In this document: piece after piece, positions 19,220 through 27,603 of the stretch
Layout of the letters: each line of letters starts with the position of its first letter
How positions within the stretch are numbered: the stretch's first letter is position 1
DNA from: Clostridium bornimense
GTDB taxonomy: Bacteria > Bacillota > Clostridia > Clostridiales > Clostridiaceae
DNA length: 64,000 nucleotides
Reading direction: 5' to 3'
Assembly: GCF_000577895.1 (NCBI RefSeq)
Contig: NZ_HG917868.1
Location: 2,170,001 to 2,234,000, forward strand
Program-made: the position numbers and the translations under genes
Notes under the pieces: generated by a model
Seen by the model: only the letters and a program-made list of their open reading frames with translations
Told to the model about the DNA's origin: nothing
Databases searched by the model: none

Positions 19220-20698
19220 TTATATTCTTCCAAAAGTCTTTGTTAAATCATGAATCTTATCAGCTAATTCATCAGATAACTGATCCTTTGTAGCTCTCCA
19301 CTTCCAGTTCTTACCTAGAGTTGATGGTTCATTCATTCTTGCTTCATTTCCTAAATCTAAGAAGTCTTGCATTGTAGCAATTGAAAGGTTAGCAATACTT
19401 TCCCATACTCCTCTAATGAATCCCCATCCATATCCTTCTTCTTCATTTAATCCAAGATACTTCACGCAATTCTTTCTTTCTTCTTCAGTAGTCATAGTTT
19501 CAAACCAACCTCTGAATGTATTATTATCATGAGTTCCTGTATAAGCTATACAGTTTCTTGGATAATTGTATGGTATATAACTACTATCATCATCACCAAA
19601 AGCAAATTGAAGAATTTTCATTCCAGGGAAACCGGTTGCCCTTAAAAACTCCTTCACTTCATCAGTTAAGAATCCTAAATCTTCTGCTATTATATCAACT
19701 TTTCCTAAAGCTTTCTCAATAGCTTCAAATAACTTAATTCCAGGACCTTTAACCCATTTTCCATTTATAGCTGTTTCATCACCATAAGGAATTTCCCAAT
19801 AAGATTCAAATCCTCTGAAGTGATCTATTCTAACTACATCATATATTTTTAAACTTTCTCTAACTCTATCAATCCACCAACTAAATCCGTCTTTTTCTAA
19901 TTCATTCCAATCATAAATAGGATTTCCCCAAAGTTGTCCTGTAACTGCAAATGCATCTGGAGGACACCCTGCTACCTTAGTTGGTATCATCTTTTCATCT
20001 ACTTTAAAATATTTTGGATTACTCCATATATCTGCACTATCTTCTGAAACATATATAGGAATATCACCTATTATTTTTATTCCATTGTCATTAGCATATT
20101 TCTTAAGTGCTGACCATTGTTTAAAAAACATATATTGTACAAATGTCCAGAATTCGATTTCATCTTTTAATTTTACTTTGCACTCATTAAGAGCATTCTC
20201 TTCTCTTAATTTAATAGGTTCTTCCCAGTTTTGCCATGACTCAAGATTATGATCATTTTTTATTGCCATATATAAAGAATAATCTTCAAGCCAAAGTTCT
20301 TGTTCCTTTTTAAAATTTTCAATTTCAGAAACTAATTTTCCTTTAGAGTTTTCATAAGCTCTTCTTAAAACTTTCATTCTTGATACAAATAATGTACCAT
20401 ATTCTACGCTTTTATCGTTCCCACCAAAATCTTCGTTTTCATATTCTTCTTTACTTAAAAATCCTTCTTTTTCTAAGATATCAAAATCTACAAAGTATGG
20501 ATTTCCTGCAAATGCTGAAAAACATTGATATGGAGAATCTCCATAACTAGTTTGGCCTAAAGGAAGTATTTGCCAATAACTTTGTCCTGACTTCTTTAAA
20601 AAGTCTACAAACTCATAAGCTTCCTTTCCAAAAGTACCTATTCCATATTTCCCTGGTAGGGACGAGATATGCATTAATATTCCACTGCTTCTTTTCAT
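19220..20698 (-). CDS. malQ: 4-alpha-glucanotransferase (amylomaltase)
   Basis: This GH77 enzyme transfers glucan segments between maltodextrins and releases glucose. The 492-residue length is normal. Family motifs include GILMHISSLPGKYGIGTFG at the N terminus, VVRIDHFRGFESYWEIP (nucleophile Asp region), IAEDLG and YTGTHDNNTFRGW. The ATG at 20698 follows GAGAGGGG. It is the last gene of the maltose unit, after the LacI-type regulator. It processes the maltodextrins brought in by the MalEFG importer in the cytoplasm. Confidence 0.95.
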   Translation of the reverse strand: MKRSSGILMHISSLPGKYGIGTFGKEAYEFVDFLKKSGQSYWQILPLGQTSYGDSPYQCFSAFAGNPYFVDFDILEKEGFLSKEEYENEDFGGNDKSVEYGTLFVSRMKVLRRAYENSKGKLVSEIENFKKEQELWLEDYSLYMAIKNDHNLESWQNWEEPIKLREENALNECKVKLKDEIEFWTFVQYMFFKQWSALKKYANDNGIKIIGDIPIYVSEDSADIWSNPKYFKVDEKMIPTKVAGCPPDAFAVTGQLWGNPIYDWNELEKDGFSWWIDRVRESLKIYDVVRIDHFRGFESYWEIPYGDETAINGKWVKGPGIKLFEAIEKALGKVDIIAEDLGFLTDEVKEFLRATGFPGMKILQFAFGDDDSSYIPYNYPRNCIAYTGTHDNNTFRGWFETMTTEEERKNCVKYLGLNEEEGYGWGFIRGVWESIANLSIATMQDFLDLGNEARMNEPSTLGKNWKWRATKDQLSDELADKIHDLTKTFGRI

Positions 20699-20811
20699 AT
20701 TATCCCCTCTCTAACGCTTCTAAATTTGTAAGTTAAATTTCTTTTATTACAGTTTAACTTTTACTTTTCAATGTTATTATATCATTTAATAATAAAAATA
20801 ATATAACTTTC

Positions 20812-21843
20812 TCAAAATTTATTGTTTAATATTTTTAATTTACTACAGGACTGTCTTTTTACTAAATAGGTATTTAATAAAATATGTTTATGACTTTCTT
20901 CTTTATTTATCAATTTGATCAATAAATTAATACTAACCTTAGCCATTTCTTCCTTAGGTTGAACAGTAGTTGTTATAGCCGGAACATAAAATTTGCTTAC
21001 ATCCATTCCGTCAAATCCAATGATGGAAATATCTTTTCCTATCTCTAGTCCCATATCACTAGCAGCCTTAGCACAGCCTATAGCCATAACATCTGATATA
21101 GCAAAAATTGCTGTTATCTCTTTAAATTTCTTTAAAAGTTCTATAGTAGCATTATAAGCACCTTCACTATTATAATTACCAACAGAAACATAATTTTTAT
21201 TATATGGAATATTATTATCTCTTAATGCCTCTATATAGCCCTTCATTCTGAGGCCACTAATACCATAATCGTTTACATCACCAATAATTATAGCTATATT
21301 TCTATGACCGATACTTATTAAGTAACTAGTAGATATATAGCTAGCCTTATCGTTTTCTATTCCCACAGTAGAGAAATTTATATGACGCCTATCATATGTT
21401 GTATTTACAGAAGTCAATACTACTGGAATTTTCACTTTTTCAAATAATTCATCATTTACATCTATAAAGTTTCCTCCAAGACATATTAATCCCTGAAGTT
21501 TTTTATCTTTTATAAAAGATATTAAGTTATCAATCTCACTTTTCTTACTATAATCATGATGTTGAAGTATCATTGTATAAGATGATCTCGAAATTTCTTT
21601 ACTTATAACATCTATCATTTCTGTAAAAAAAGGATTAAAAACTCCTTTTACTAAAACTCCTATACTATTTGTCTCATTCTTCTTTAGATTCCTTGCATTA
21701 TTATTAGGTACAAATTTTGTTTCCTTAATAACCTCTAATACTTTTTCTCTAGTCTCTTTATTTACATCTGGTTTATTGTTAATTACTCTAGATACAGTGC
21801 TAACACCAACTCCAGCAAGATTTGCAATATCCCTTATATTCAT
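20812..21843 (-). CDS. LacI family transcriptional regulator (MalR-like)
   Basis: This 343-residue regulator has an N-terminal LacI helix-turn-helix (MNIRDIANLAGVGVSTVSRV, then NNKPDVNKETREKV) and a periplasmic-binding-protein-like effector domain. Its place between malG and malQ suggests it controls maltodextrin use, hence MalR-like. The reading frame can be extended one codon to a TTG at 21846. The ATG at 21843, with GGAGG eight bases upstream, is the sensible start. Palindromic AAACGTTT-type sites upstream of malK are candidate operators. Confidence 0.88.
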   Translation of the reverse strand: MNIRDIANLAGVGVSTVSRVINNKPDVNKETREKVLEVIKETKFVPNNNARNLKKNETNSIGVLVKGVFNPFFTEMIDVISKEISRSSYTMILQHHDYSKKSEIDNLISFIKDKKLQGLICLGGNFIDVNDELFEKVKIPVVLTSVNTTYDRRHINFSTVGIENDKASYISTSYLISIGHRNIAIIIGDVNDYGISGLRMKGYIEALRDNNIPYNKNYVSVGNYNSEGAYNATIELLKKFKEITAIFAISDVMAIGCAKAASDMGLEIGKDISIIGFDGMDVSKFYVPAITTTVQPKEEMAKVSINLLIKLINKEESHKHILLNTYLVKRQSCSKLKILNNKF

Positions 21844-21875
21844 CAAATCGCCTCCGATTATATGATGAAAATTTA

Positions 21876-21915
21876 TTTTTAGGCTACCGTATAACTTAAT
21901 ACGATAGCCTAAAAA
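21876..21915. terminator. Strong stem-loop between malG and the regulator gene
   Basis: TTTTTAGGCTA...TAGCCTAAAAA forms a stem of 17 pairs with a TAACTT loop. There is no separate T run on the minus strand beyond the stem. It may be a partial terminator or a 3' stabiliser that lowers expression of the regulator and malQ relative to malEFG. Confidence 0.6.
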
Positions 21916-21953
21916 TTATATATAAGCTTTGGTCAATAAATTTTAAAATTTTA

Positions 21954-22811
21954 TCAACCCTTAACAGCTCCTGAAACTAGTCCCTTAGATATATACTTTT
22001 GTGAACATAAGAATAATATTACTACTGGAAGTGATGACATAACAGCGGCAGCTGAATATTGTGTCCACTTTCCTGAGAAATTATTCGTAATAAATTGTTG
22101 TAATCCAGTTGATATAGTTTTTAATTCAGTATCTTTTAAAATTGATGATGTAAATATAAATTCACTATATGCTGCTATAAATGATAATAAGAAAATAACA
22201 ATCATCATATTTCTAAGTAATGGGAATATTATTTTCCTAAACATTTGGAATGTAGTTGCACCATCAATATATGCTGCTTCTGAAAGCTCCATAGGGATAC
22301 CATCTATTGTTCCTTTGATAAGCCATATATAATATGCACTACCTGCACCTACTAATAATATAAGGACTAACATACTATTTGATAAATTTAAATCAAAGAC
22401 GATTTTTATAATTGCTGGTAATGCCATAGTATTTGGGAACATTTGAAGAATTAATAATGCCATCAATCCTGATTTTCTACCAGTAAACTTTAATCTTGCG
22501 AAAGCAAATGCTGCTAACACTGATGTTGTTGTTTGAAGTAAAGCTACTGAAATACAAATAATCATTGAGTTCTTAACCCAGATTAAAAAGTCAGTTTCTT
22601 GTAGAACTATTTTATAATTCTCTAATGTTGGATTTTTAGGCCAAATACTTGCTGTGAAAGCTTGTCCTGGACTTAATGAAGCCGCAATTACTGCTAATAT
22701 TGGAAACATGGTAATTACTATCATTATCCATATAAATAATCTTCCAAACCAAGCAGACCTAATTTGATCTGATCTTAATTTCTTTTTATATTTTAAGTTA
22801 GTCTCAGCCAT
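21954..22811 (-). CDS. malG: Maltose/maltodextrin ABC transporter permease MalG
   Basis: This inner-membrane permease has 285 residues and six predicted membrane segments. The EAA loop that docks on the ATPase reads ELSEAAYIDGATTFQMFRKI. It pairs with MalF, and MalE delivers substrate. The ATG at 22811 is one base beyond the malF stop codon, and its ribosome binding site GAGGAGG lies in the last malF codons, giving tight coupling. The substrate is inferred from linkage to malQ and the family. Confidence 0.9.
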   Translation of the reverse strand: MAETNLKYKKKLRSDQIRSAWFGRLFIWIMIVITMFPILAVIAASLSPGQAFTASIWPKNPTLENYKIVLQETDFLIWVKNSMIICISVALLQTTTSVLAAFAFARLKFTGRKSGLMALLILQMFPNTMALPAIIKIVFDLNLSNSMLVLILLVGAGSAYYIWLIKGTIDGIPMELSEAAYIDGATTFQMFRKIIFPLLRNMMIVIFLLSFIAAYSEFIFTSSILKDTELKTISTGLQQFITNNFSGKWTQYSAAAVMSSLPVVILFLCSQKYISKGLVSGAVKG

Positions 22812-22812
22812 A

Positions 22813-23733
22813 TTAGTTTACCTCCTCAAATTGTCCTGATGCCTTCATTTGAACATATGAAATTGTTGCTAATACTATAAAAACTAATATACTTAATGTG
22901 GCACCGATTGCATATTTACCATTAACAGTTGATAACTTATAGTTTGTTGAAGCCAAAATATCTGTATAACCAGCATATGGACTTCCTGCTTTTGGTGGAT
23001 TACCTTCTGTAATTAAATATGCAGATGAGAAATTATTAAAGTTAAATGCAAAACTAGTTATTAATAATGGATAAGCAGTTTGAGCTAATGATGGTAATGT
23101 AATCTTCATAAATTGTGTAAATTTACTTGCTCCATCAATTTCTGCTGCTTCATAATAAGTATCTGGTATAGCTGCAAGTGATCCAAGACATACATTCATC
23201 ATATATGGGAATCCAAGCCATATACTAACAAGTATTACAGATATTCTTGCCAATAATGGATCTGTTAAGAATTTTATTGGTTCCTCTATAATATGTAATT
23301 GTTGTAATAATACATTTATAGTTCCAGAGTTACCATTCAATAACCCTTGCCATGATAATATAGCTACTGTTACTGGTAATGCCCATGGTAAAATTAATAT
23401 TGCCTTGTATATTCCAGCTTCTTTAATATTCGGATTATTTAATACCATTGCTAATAATAGTCCTACTATAAAACTTCCTGCTGTTATTGCTATAGCGAAT
23501 ACTAAAGTCCATAGAAAAACTGGAATAAATACTTTTGAAAAATCTCCAGTTAATACATCTATATAATTACTAAATCCTACTAAATCAGCACTACCTTGAG
23601 TGAACTGATCATAATTTGTAAATGACATATATATTGTATATATCATAGGTAAAACAACAAATATAAAAATAGAAATTAGTGCTGGAAATAAATATACTGC
23701 AGCTTTAACTCCATCCTTTTTCTTTTTTACCAT
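22813..23733 (-). CDS. malF: Maltose/maltodextrin ABC transporter permease MalF
   Basis: This 306-residue permease has about six membrane segments. Its EAA loop reads YYEAAEIDGASKFTQFMKI. It lacks the long extra N-terminal region of enterobacterial MalF, as is normal in Firmicutes. The ATG at 23733 is preceded by AAAGGTGG. A terminator-like hairpin separates it from malE, so less malFG than malE message is expected. The frame closes with GAGGAGG, which serves malG. Confidence 0.9.
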   Translation of the reverse strand: MVKKKKDGVKAAVYLFPALISIFIFVVLPMIYTIYMSFTNYDQFTQGSADLVGFSNYIDVLTGDFSKVFIPVFLWTLVFAIAITAGSFIVGLLLAMVLNNPNIKEAGIYKAILILPWALPVTVAILSWQGLLNGNSGTINVLLQQLHIIEEPIKFLTDPLLARISVILVSIWLGFPYMMNVCLGSLAAIPDTYYEAAEIDGASKFTQFMKITLPSLAQTAYPLLITSFAFNFNNFSSAYLITEGNPPKAGSPYAGYTDILASTNYKLSTVNGKYAIGATLSILVFIVLATISYVQMKASGQFEEVN

Positions 23734-23760
23734 ACTTACATAACCACCTTTCAGTTAATT

Positions 23761-23788
23761 ATAAAAATTGGGGAGATAACTCCCCGAT
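23761..23788 (-). terminator. Attenuating hairpin between malE and malF
   Basis: On the minus strand CGGGGAG/CTCCCC pairs across a TTAT loop and is followed by AATTTTT. It looks like an intrinsic terminator inside the operon. Such hairpins after binding-protein genes usually make the binding protein more abundant than the permeases. Confidence 0.75.
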
Positions 23789-23797
23789 TTTTTCTTA

Positions 23798-24997
23798 CTA
23801 TTTTATAGCATTTGCTAAATCTTTTTCTGCATTTTTACCAGCATCTTCAGCACTTTGTTGTCCTTGAAGCATAAGAGTTACATTATTCTTTACAGGATCC
23901 CATACGCTTGATATTTCTGGTATATTTGGAGTCATCTTAGCATTTTCAGTTGCTTTAGTAAATTGATTTAACGCATCTTTTTCTAATTCAATTGATTTTA
24001 ATACTGGTAATCTATTACCTACTTCACAAGACTTATTACATAATTCATCATAATTATCTTTAAAGAATTCAAAAGCTAAATCTTGATTACTAGAATTTTT
24101 ATTTACAAATCCCATTTGAACTCCTAAGAATGGTGAAACAGTTTTACCATTAAGTGTTGGTATTGGTGCAACTCCAAAGTTTACATTAGCTTCTTCAAAA
24201 GCTGAAACATCCCATGGACCACTGATATAGAAAGCTGAATCCCCATTTAAGAATGCTTTTTTTGCACTATCATAGTTAGTTGCTTCATCCATTAATCCAT
24301 CATCTTTTAAGCTCTTAATAAATTTAAATCCTTCAATATCACTTTCGCTATCGAAACCAATATCACTAGTATCGTATTTACCATCAGCATCTTTTTGGAA
24401 TATATATCCATCTCCTGATAGTATGAATCCAGCACTATAGAAGAAGTTTGTTAAGTCATATTGGAAACCAAGCTTATCATCTTTAGCTTTCTTTACTAAG
24501 TCCTCCATAGTTGCAGGTACTTCTGATACTTTATCCTTATTATAGAATAATGCTACTGTTTCTGATCCAGTTGGTATTCCGTATTGTTTTCCTTCAACAG
24601 ATACAGCATTAATGATTTCATCTGTTGTAACTTCAGATGTATCAATTGTTCCTTCTGGTACTTCTGCTACTAAGTTAGCTTTAACAAAGTTTCCTAAGTT
24701 ATCATGTGGAACACCTAAAATGATGTCAGGACCATTTTTACTCTTCATTACTGGCATTAAATCTTGGAATTTTGTACTTTCATTGAATTGAACTTTTACT
24801 TTATATCCTTTTTCTTTAGCCCAATCTTGTGCTATTTTATTAAATGCATCATATTCACTCTTTACAGAATTTACATAAATAAGTAATTCTTTTGAATCTC
24901 CGTCACTATCCCCTGACTTTTCACAACCAACTAAAGCTGTTGTTGATAATAAAACTCCTGCAACTAATGTTGCTAATAATTTAGTACGTTTTCCCAT
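23798..24997 (-). CDS. malE: Maltose/maltodextrin-binding lipoprotein MalE
   Basis: This is the extracellular solute-binding protein of the transporter, 399 residues. A signal peptide ends in the lipobox LVGC with the lipidated cysteine at position 25 (ALVGCEKSG), followed by a Ser/Asp-rich linker. The mature part shows family 1 binding-protein motifs (KNGPDIILGVPHDNLG, FLNGDSAFYISGPWD). The ATG follows AGGAGG. It precedes malF and malG and is separated from them by an attenuating hairpin. Confidence 0.92.
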   Translation of the reverse strand: MGKRTKLLATLVAGVLLSTTALVGCEKSGDSDGDSKELLIYVNSVKSEYDAFNKIAQDWAKEKGYKVKVQFNESTKFQDLMPVMKSKNGPDIILGVPHDNLGNFVKANLVAEVPEGTIDTSEVTTDEIINAVSVEGKQYGIPTGSETVALFYNKDKVSEVPATMEDLVKKAKDDKLGFQYDLTNFFYSAGFILSGDGYIFQKDADGKYDTSDIGFDSESDIEGFKFIKSLKDDGLMDEATNYDSAKKAFLNGDSAFYISGPWDVSAFEEANVNFGVAPIPTLNGKTVSPFLGVQMGFVNKNSSNQDLAFEFFKDNYDELCNKSCEVGNRLPVLKSIELEKDALNQFTKATENAKMTPNIPEISSVWDPVKNNVTLMLQGQQSAEDAGKNAEKDLANAIK

Positions 24998-25074
24998 AAT
25001 AATTCCTCCTAATTTTTATTAACCCTATAATTTTTAATACATTTTTATATAAACCTTAGAGGTTTAACGCAATT

Positions 25075-26022
25075 CTATTTGATATCATTATTCATCATAG
25101 ATTTACATATCAGAAAAGGTATTTTAAATTCTGCTGCCTCATTAAATTTACTAATATCATAATGAGATATCTTCTTAATCTTTTCTATTCGATATAAAAG
25201 AGTATTTCTATGTATATATAACTTTTCTGAAGCTTCACTAACACATAAACCACTATTAAAGAAAATTTCAATAGTCCTTATAAGCTCTTCATCAAATTTT
25301 GAAAATGCCTCATAAAAATTATAATAAATTTTTTCTTTCTCTTTTTTATCTATACAATCGATTACTTCTTCGAAAAGCAAACTTTTTTCACTATATACCT
25401 TAGAAGACAATTGATATTTCTTAGCTAATTCTATTCTACCTTTAGTTACTTTAAATTTATCTCTTAATTCAAAAACTGTCTTTACATTAGCATAACTTAA
25501 ATAATATTTTTCATCTCCGTTAATATAATTAATTATTTTACTAATTGTTTCATTTATATCATTAGATATACAAACTATAACTATATAATTATCTATTTTA
25601 TCTATTATTGCATTTTCTTTTTGAAAAATTTCATTAAGTCTTTCTATTATATTGTTATCATATTGATTTAGTTTTAAATTAATGAGATTAAATTCATCTA
25701 ATACAAAAGGTATTATTTCCTTAATAACCTCTTCAGAAACATCTTGTCCTTTTATTATTTCTGATATAATTTCCTCTTTTGATTTTAGTAGTTCATTTAA
25801 CTTTACCTCTATACAATATTTTAGAAGATCTAAACATATACTATATTTCGATAGAGTTTCAATGATCAATGTTTTGTCATTAAAGGTTACTACAGTCTCT
25901 ACTTTTTCTTCATTTTCACTATTAATAGAATCTACCAGAATTTCTCCTTCATAGGTTTTAATTGTAAATGGTATATTTATGTTTTCTAGTAAGTGTTTAA
26001 AAGATCCTTTGAAACTGTACAT
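25075..26022 (-). CDS. CdaR/PucR-type helix-turn-helix regulator
   Basis: This 315-residue protein has a C-terminal PucR/CdaR-type helix-turn-helix (about residues 255-300: GLCVSEASEKLYIHRNTLLY, then RIEKI). The N-terminal body is Glu/Ile/Lys-rich and I cannot assign it. It lies between malK and malE, twelve bases after malK, with AGGGGG before the ATG. It is probably a local activator or modulator of the maltose genes, working alongside the LacI-type regulator. The effector is unknown. Confidence 0.8.
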   Translation of the reverse strand: MYSFKGSFKHLLENINIPFTIKTYEGEILVDSINSENEEKVETVVTFNDKTLIIETLSKYSICLDLLKYCIEVKLNELLKSKEEIISEIIKGQDVSEEVIKEIIPFVLDEFNLINLKLNQYDNNIIERLNEIFQKENAIIDKIDNYIVIVCISNDINETISKIINYINGDEKYYLSYANVKTVFELRDKFKVTKGRIELAKKYQLSSKVYSEKSLLFEEVIDCIDKKEKEKIYYNFYEAFSKFDEELIRTIEIFFNSGLCVSEASEKLYIHRNTLLYRIEKIKKISHYDISKFNEAAEFKIPFLICKSMMNNDIK

Positions 26023-26034
26023 GTTACCCCCTAC

Positions 26035-27144
26035 TTATCCAATTCTTAATTCTGTTTCCTTGTCAAAGAAGTGGAACTTTGTATCATACATTGCAAAATC
26101 GGTAACGTTACCAACTTGTAGTGATGTACTACCAGTTACTCTTGATACGATAGTATTACCTCCTAAATTGAAGTGTATGTAACTTTCTGCTCCCATTATC
26201 TCAACGTTTTCTATTTCTCCCTTAACTACAGAATTTGGATATGCTTGTAATTGTTCTTTATTATAATTTATATGTTCTGGTCTTATACCCATTGTAACTT
26301 CTTTATTAATATATCCCTTATTTCTAAGTGATTCTCCTATTTTATCAGATACAGCTACTTTCTCTTTACCAAACTTAGCATAGCATGTACCATTTTCTTC
26401 AACTACAGTAACATCTACAAAATTCATTTGAGGACTTCCTATGAAACTTCCCACAAATTTATTTACTGGATGATCATATAGTTCAGTTGGAGATGCAACT
26501 TGTTGTATTATTCCATCCTTCATAACTACTATTTTTGTACCCATTGTCATAGCTTCTACTTGGTCATGAGTAACATATATAAATGTTGTTTGAAGTTTGT
26601 GATGTAATTTACTAATTACAGTTCTCATTTGAACTCTTAACTTTGCATCTAAGTTTGATAGAGGCTCGTCCATTAAGAATACTTTAGGTTCTCTTACTAT
26701 TGATCTTCCTAATGCAACTCTTTGTCTTTGACCTCCTGATAATGCTGATGGTTTTCTATCTAACAAATGCTCAATATCTAGGCTTTTCGCTGCTTCTCTT
26801 ACCTTCTTATCGATTACATCTTTAGGTTCTTTTTTAAGCTTTAATGCGAACGCCATATTGTCATATACTGACATATGTGGATATAATGCATAGCTTTGGA
26901 ATACCATTGCTATATCTCTTTCCTTAGGTGCTACATCGTTCATTAATTTATCGCCGATATATAACTCACCTTTAGAGATATCTTCTAATCCAGCAATCAT
27001 TCTTAATGTTGTAGATTTACCACAACCAGATGGACCTACGAAAATAACAAATTCTTTATCTTCTATTTCAAGATTAAAGTCTTTTACTGCAACTACATCT
27101 CCTGGATATATCTTGTATATATTCTTCAATGATAAATTTGCCAT
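26035..27144 (-). CDS. malK: ABC transporter ATP-binding protein, MalK/MsmX type
   Basis: This 369-residue ATPase energises sugar import. Walker A is GPSGCGKST, the signature LSGGQRQRVALGR and Walker B VFLMDEPLSNLDA. A C-terminal OB-type regulatory domain occupies about residues 240-369. Unlike lone MsmX multitasking ATPases, it is encoded with malEFG. The ATG at 27144 has AAGGAGGAGG upstream. It is the first gene of the maltose operon, with two cre-like sites in the 260 bp before it. Confidence 0.92.
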   Translation of the reverse strand: MANLSLKNIYKIYPGDVVAVKDFNLEIEDKEFVIFVGPSGCGKSTTLRMIAGLEDISKGELYIGDKLMNDVAPKERDIAMVFQSYALYPHMSVYDNMAFALKLKKEPKDVIDKKVREAAKSLDIEHLLDRKPSALSGGQRQRVALGRSIVREPKVFLMDEPLSNLDAKLRVQMRTVISKLHHKLQTTFIYVTHDQVEAMTMGTKIVVMKDGIIQQVASPTELYDHPVNKFVGSFIGSPQMNFVDVTVVEENGTCYAKFGKEKVAVSDKIGESLRNKGYINKEVTMGIRPEHINYNKEQLQAYPNSVVKGEIENVEIMGAESYIHFNLGGNTIVSRVTGSTSLQVGNVTDFAMYDTKFHFFDKETELRIG

Positions 27145-27198
27145 TTGTCCTCCTCCTTATATTATAACTTGTTTTCCTTACACTTTCATTATAAAACT

Positions 27199-27212
27199 CA
27201 TAAACGTTTTCA
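27199..27212 (-). promoter_or_regulatory. cre/LacI-type operator candidate proximal to malK
   Basis: On the minus strand TGAAAACGTTTATG matches the cre core TGWAANCGNTNWCA at 12 of 14 positions and is palindromic about AAACGTTT. It lies 55 bp before the malK start. CcpA or the linked LacI-type regulator could bind it. Confidence 0.45.
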
Positions 27213-27329
27213 TCTATTGGTATTTTGCACAATATTGGCAGGTTATTTTTGTATTTACCTACAATTTTTAAAGTTTTTATCCACTTTTTCAATTTATTTA
27301 TTTCAATTTTTTACATTGAAAACCTTTGT

Positions 27330-27335
27330 ATTATA
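27330..27335 (-). promoter_or_regulatory. Possible -10 box of the malK operon
   Basis: TATAAT on the minus strand, about 185 bp before malK, lies between the two cre-like sites. No good -35 box is found at standard spacing, so this is tentative. The remainder of 27145-27555 is AT-rich with nothing else recognised. Confidence 0.3.
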
Positions 27336-27378
27336 CAATTTAAGTCATTTTTATAATATTTTCTTAATATGATAATCC

Positions 27379-27392
27379 TATTATCGTTTACA
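27379..27392 (-). promoter_or_regulatory. cre-like site upstream of malK
   Basis: TGTAAACGATAATA on the minus strand agrees with the cre core TGWAANCGNTNWCA at 13 of 14 positions. It lies 235 bp before malK, upstream of the TATAAT at 27330. CcpA-mediated catabolite control of a maltose operon would be expected in a Clostridium. Confidence 0.5.
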
Positions 27393-27554
27393 TAAAAATA
27401 TATGAGATATAACATATTTTATTAGAAATAATAATACTTTTTTATATACTTAAACTAAAAATGTGGAATTGTAATTTCCTTTCTTTCTGAAAACTTTATT
27501 TATACACATTGCAAAATTAACATAAGGACTTCTTTATCACTACAATTTTTCTTT

Positions 27555-27603
27555 TTAAATATAAATAGTGTTGTGAAATATTCTTCCACAACACTATTTA
27601 TAT
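27555..27603 (-). terminator. Intrinsic terminator of the recJ-like/apt to aspS operon
   Basis: A 17-bp perfect stem (ATATAAATAGTGTTGTG on one arm) has an 11-base loop. The distal arm starts at the aspS stop codon. The tail on the minus strand is TTAAAAAG, so the U run is weak, but the stem is strong. Confidence 0.75.
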
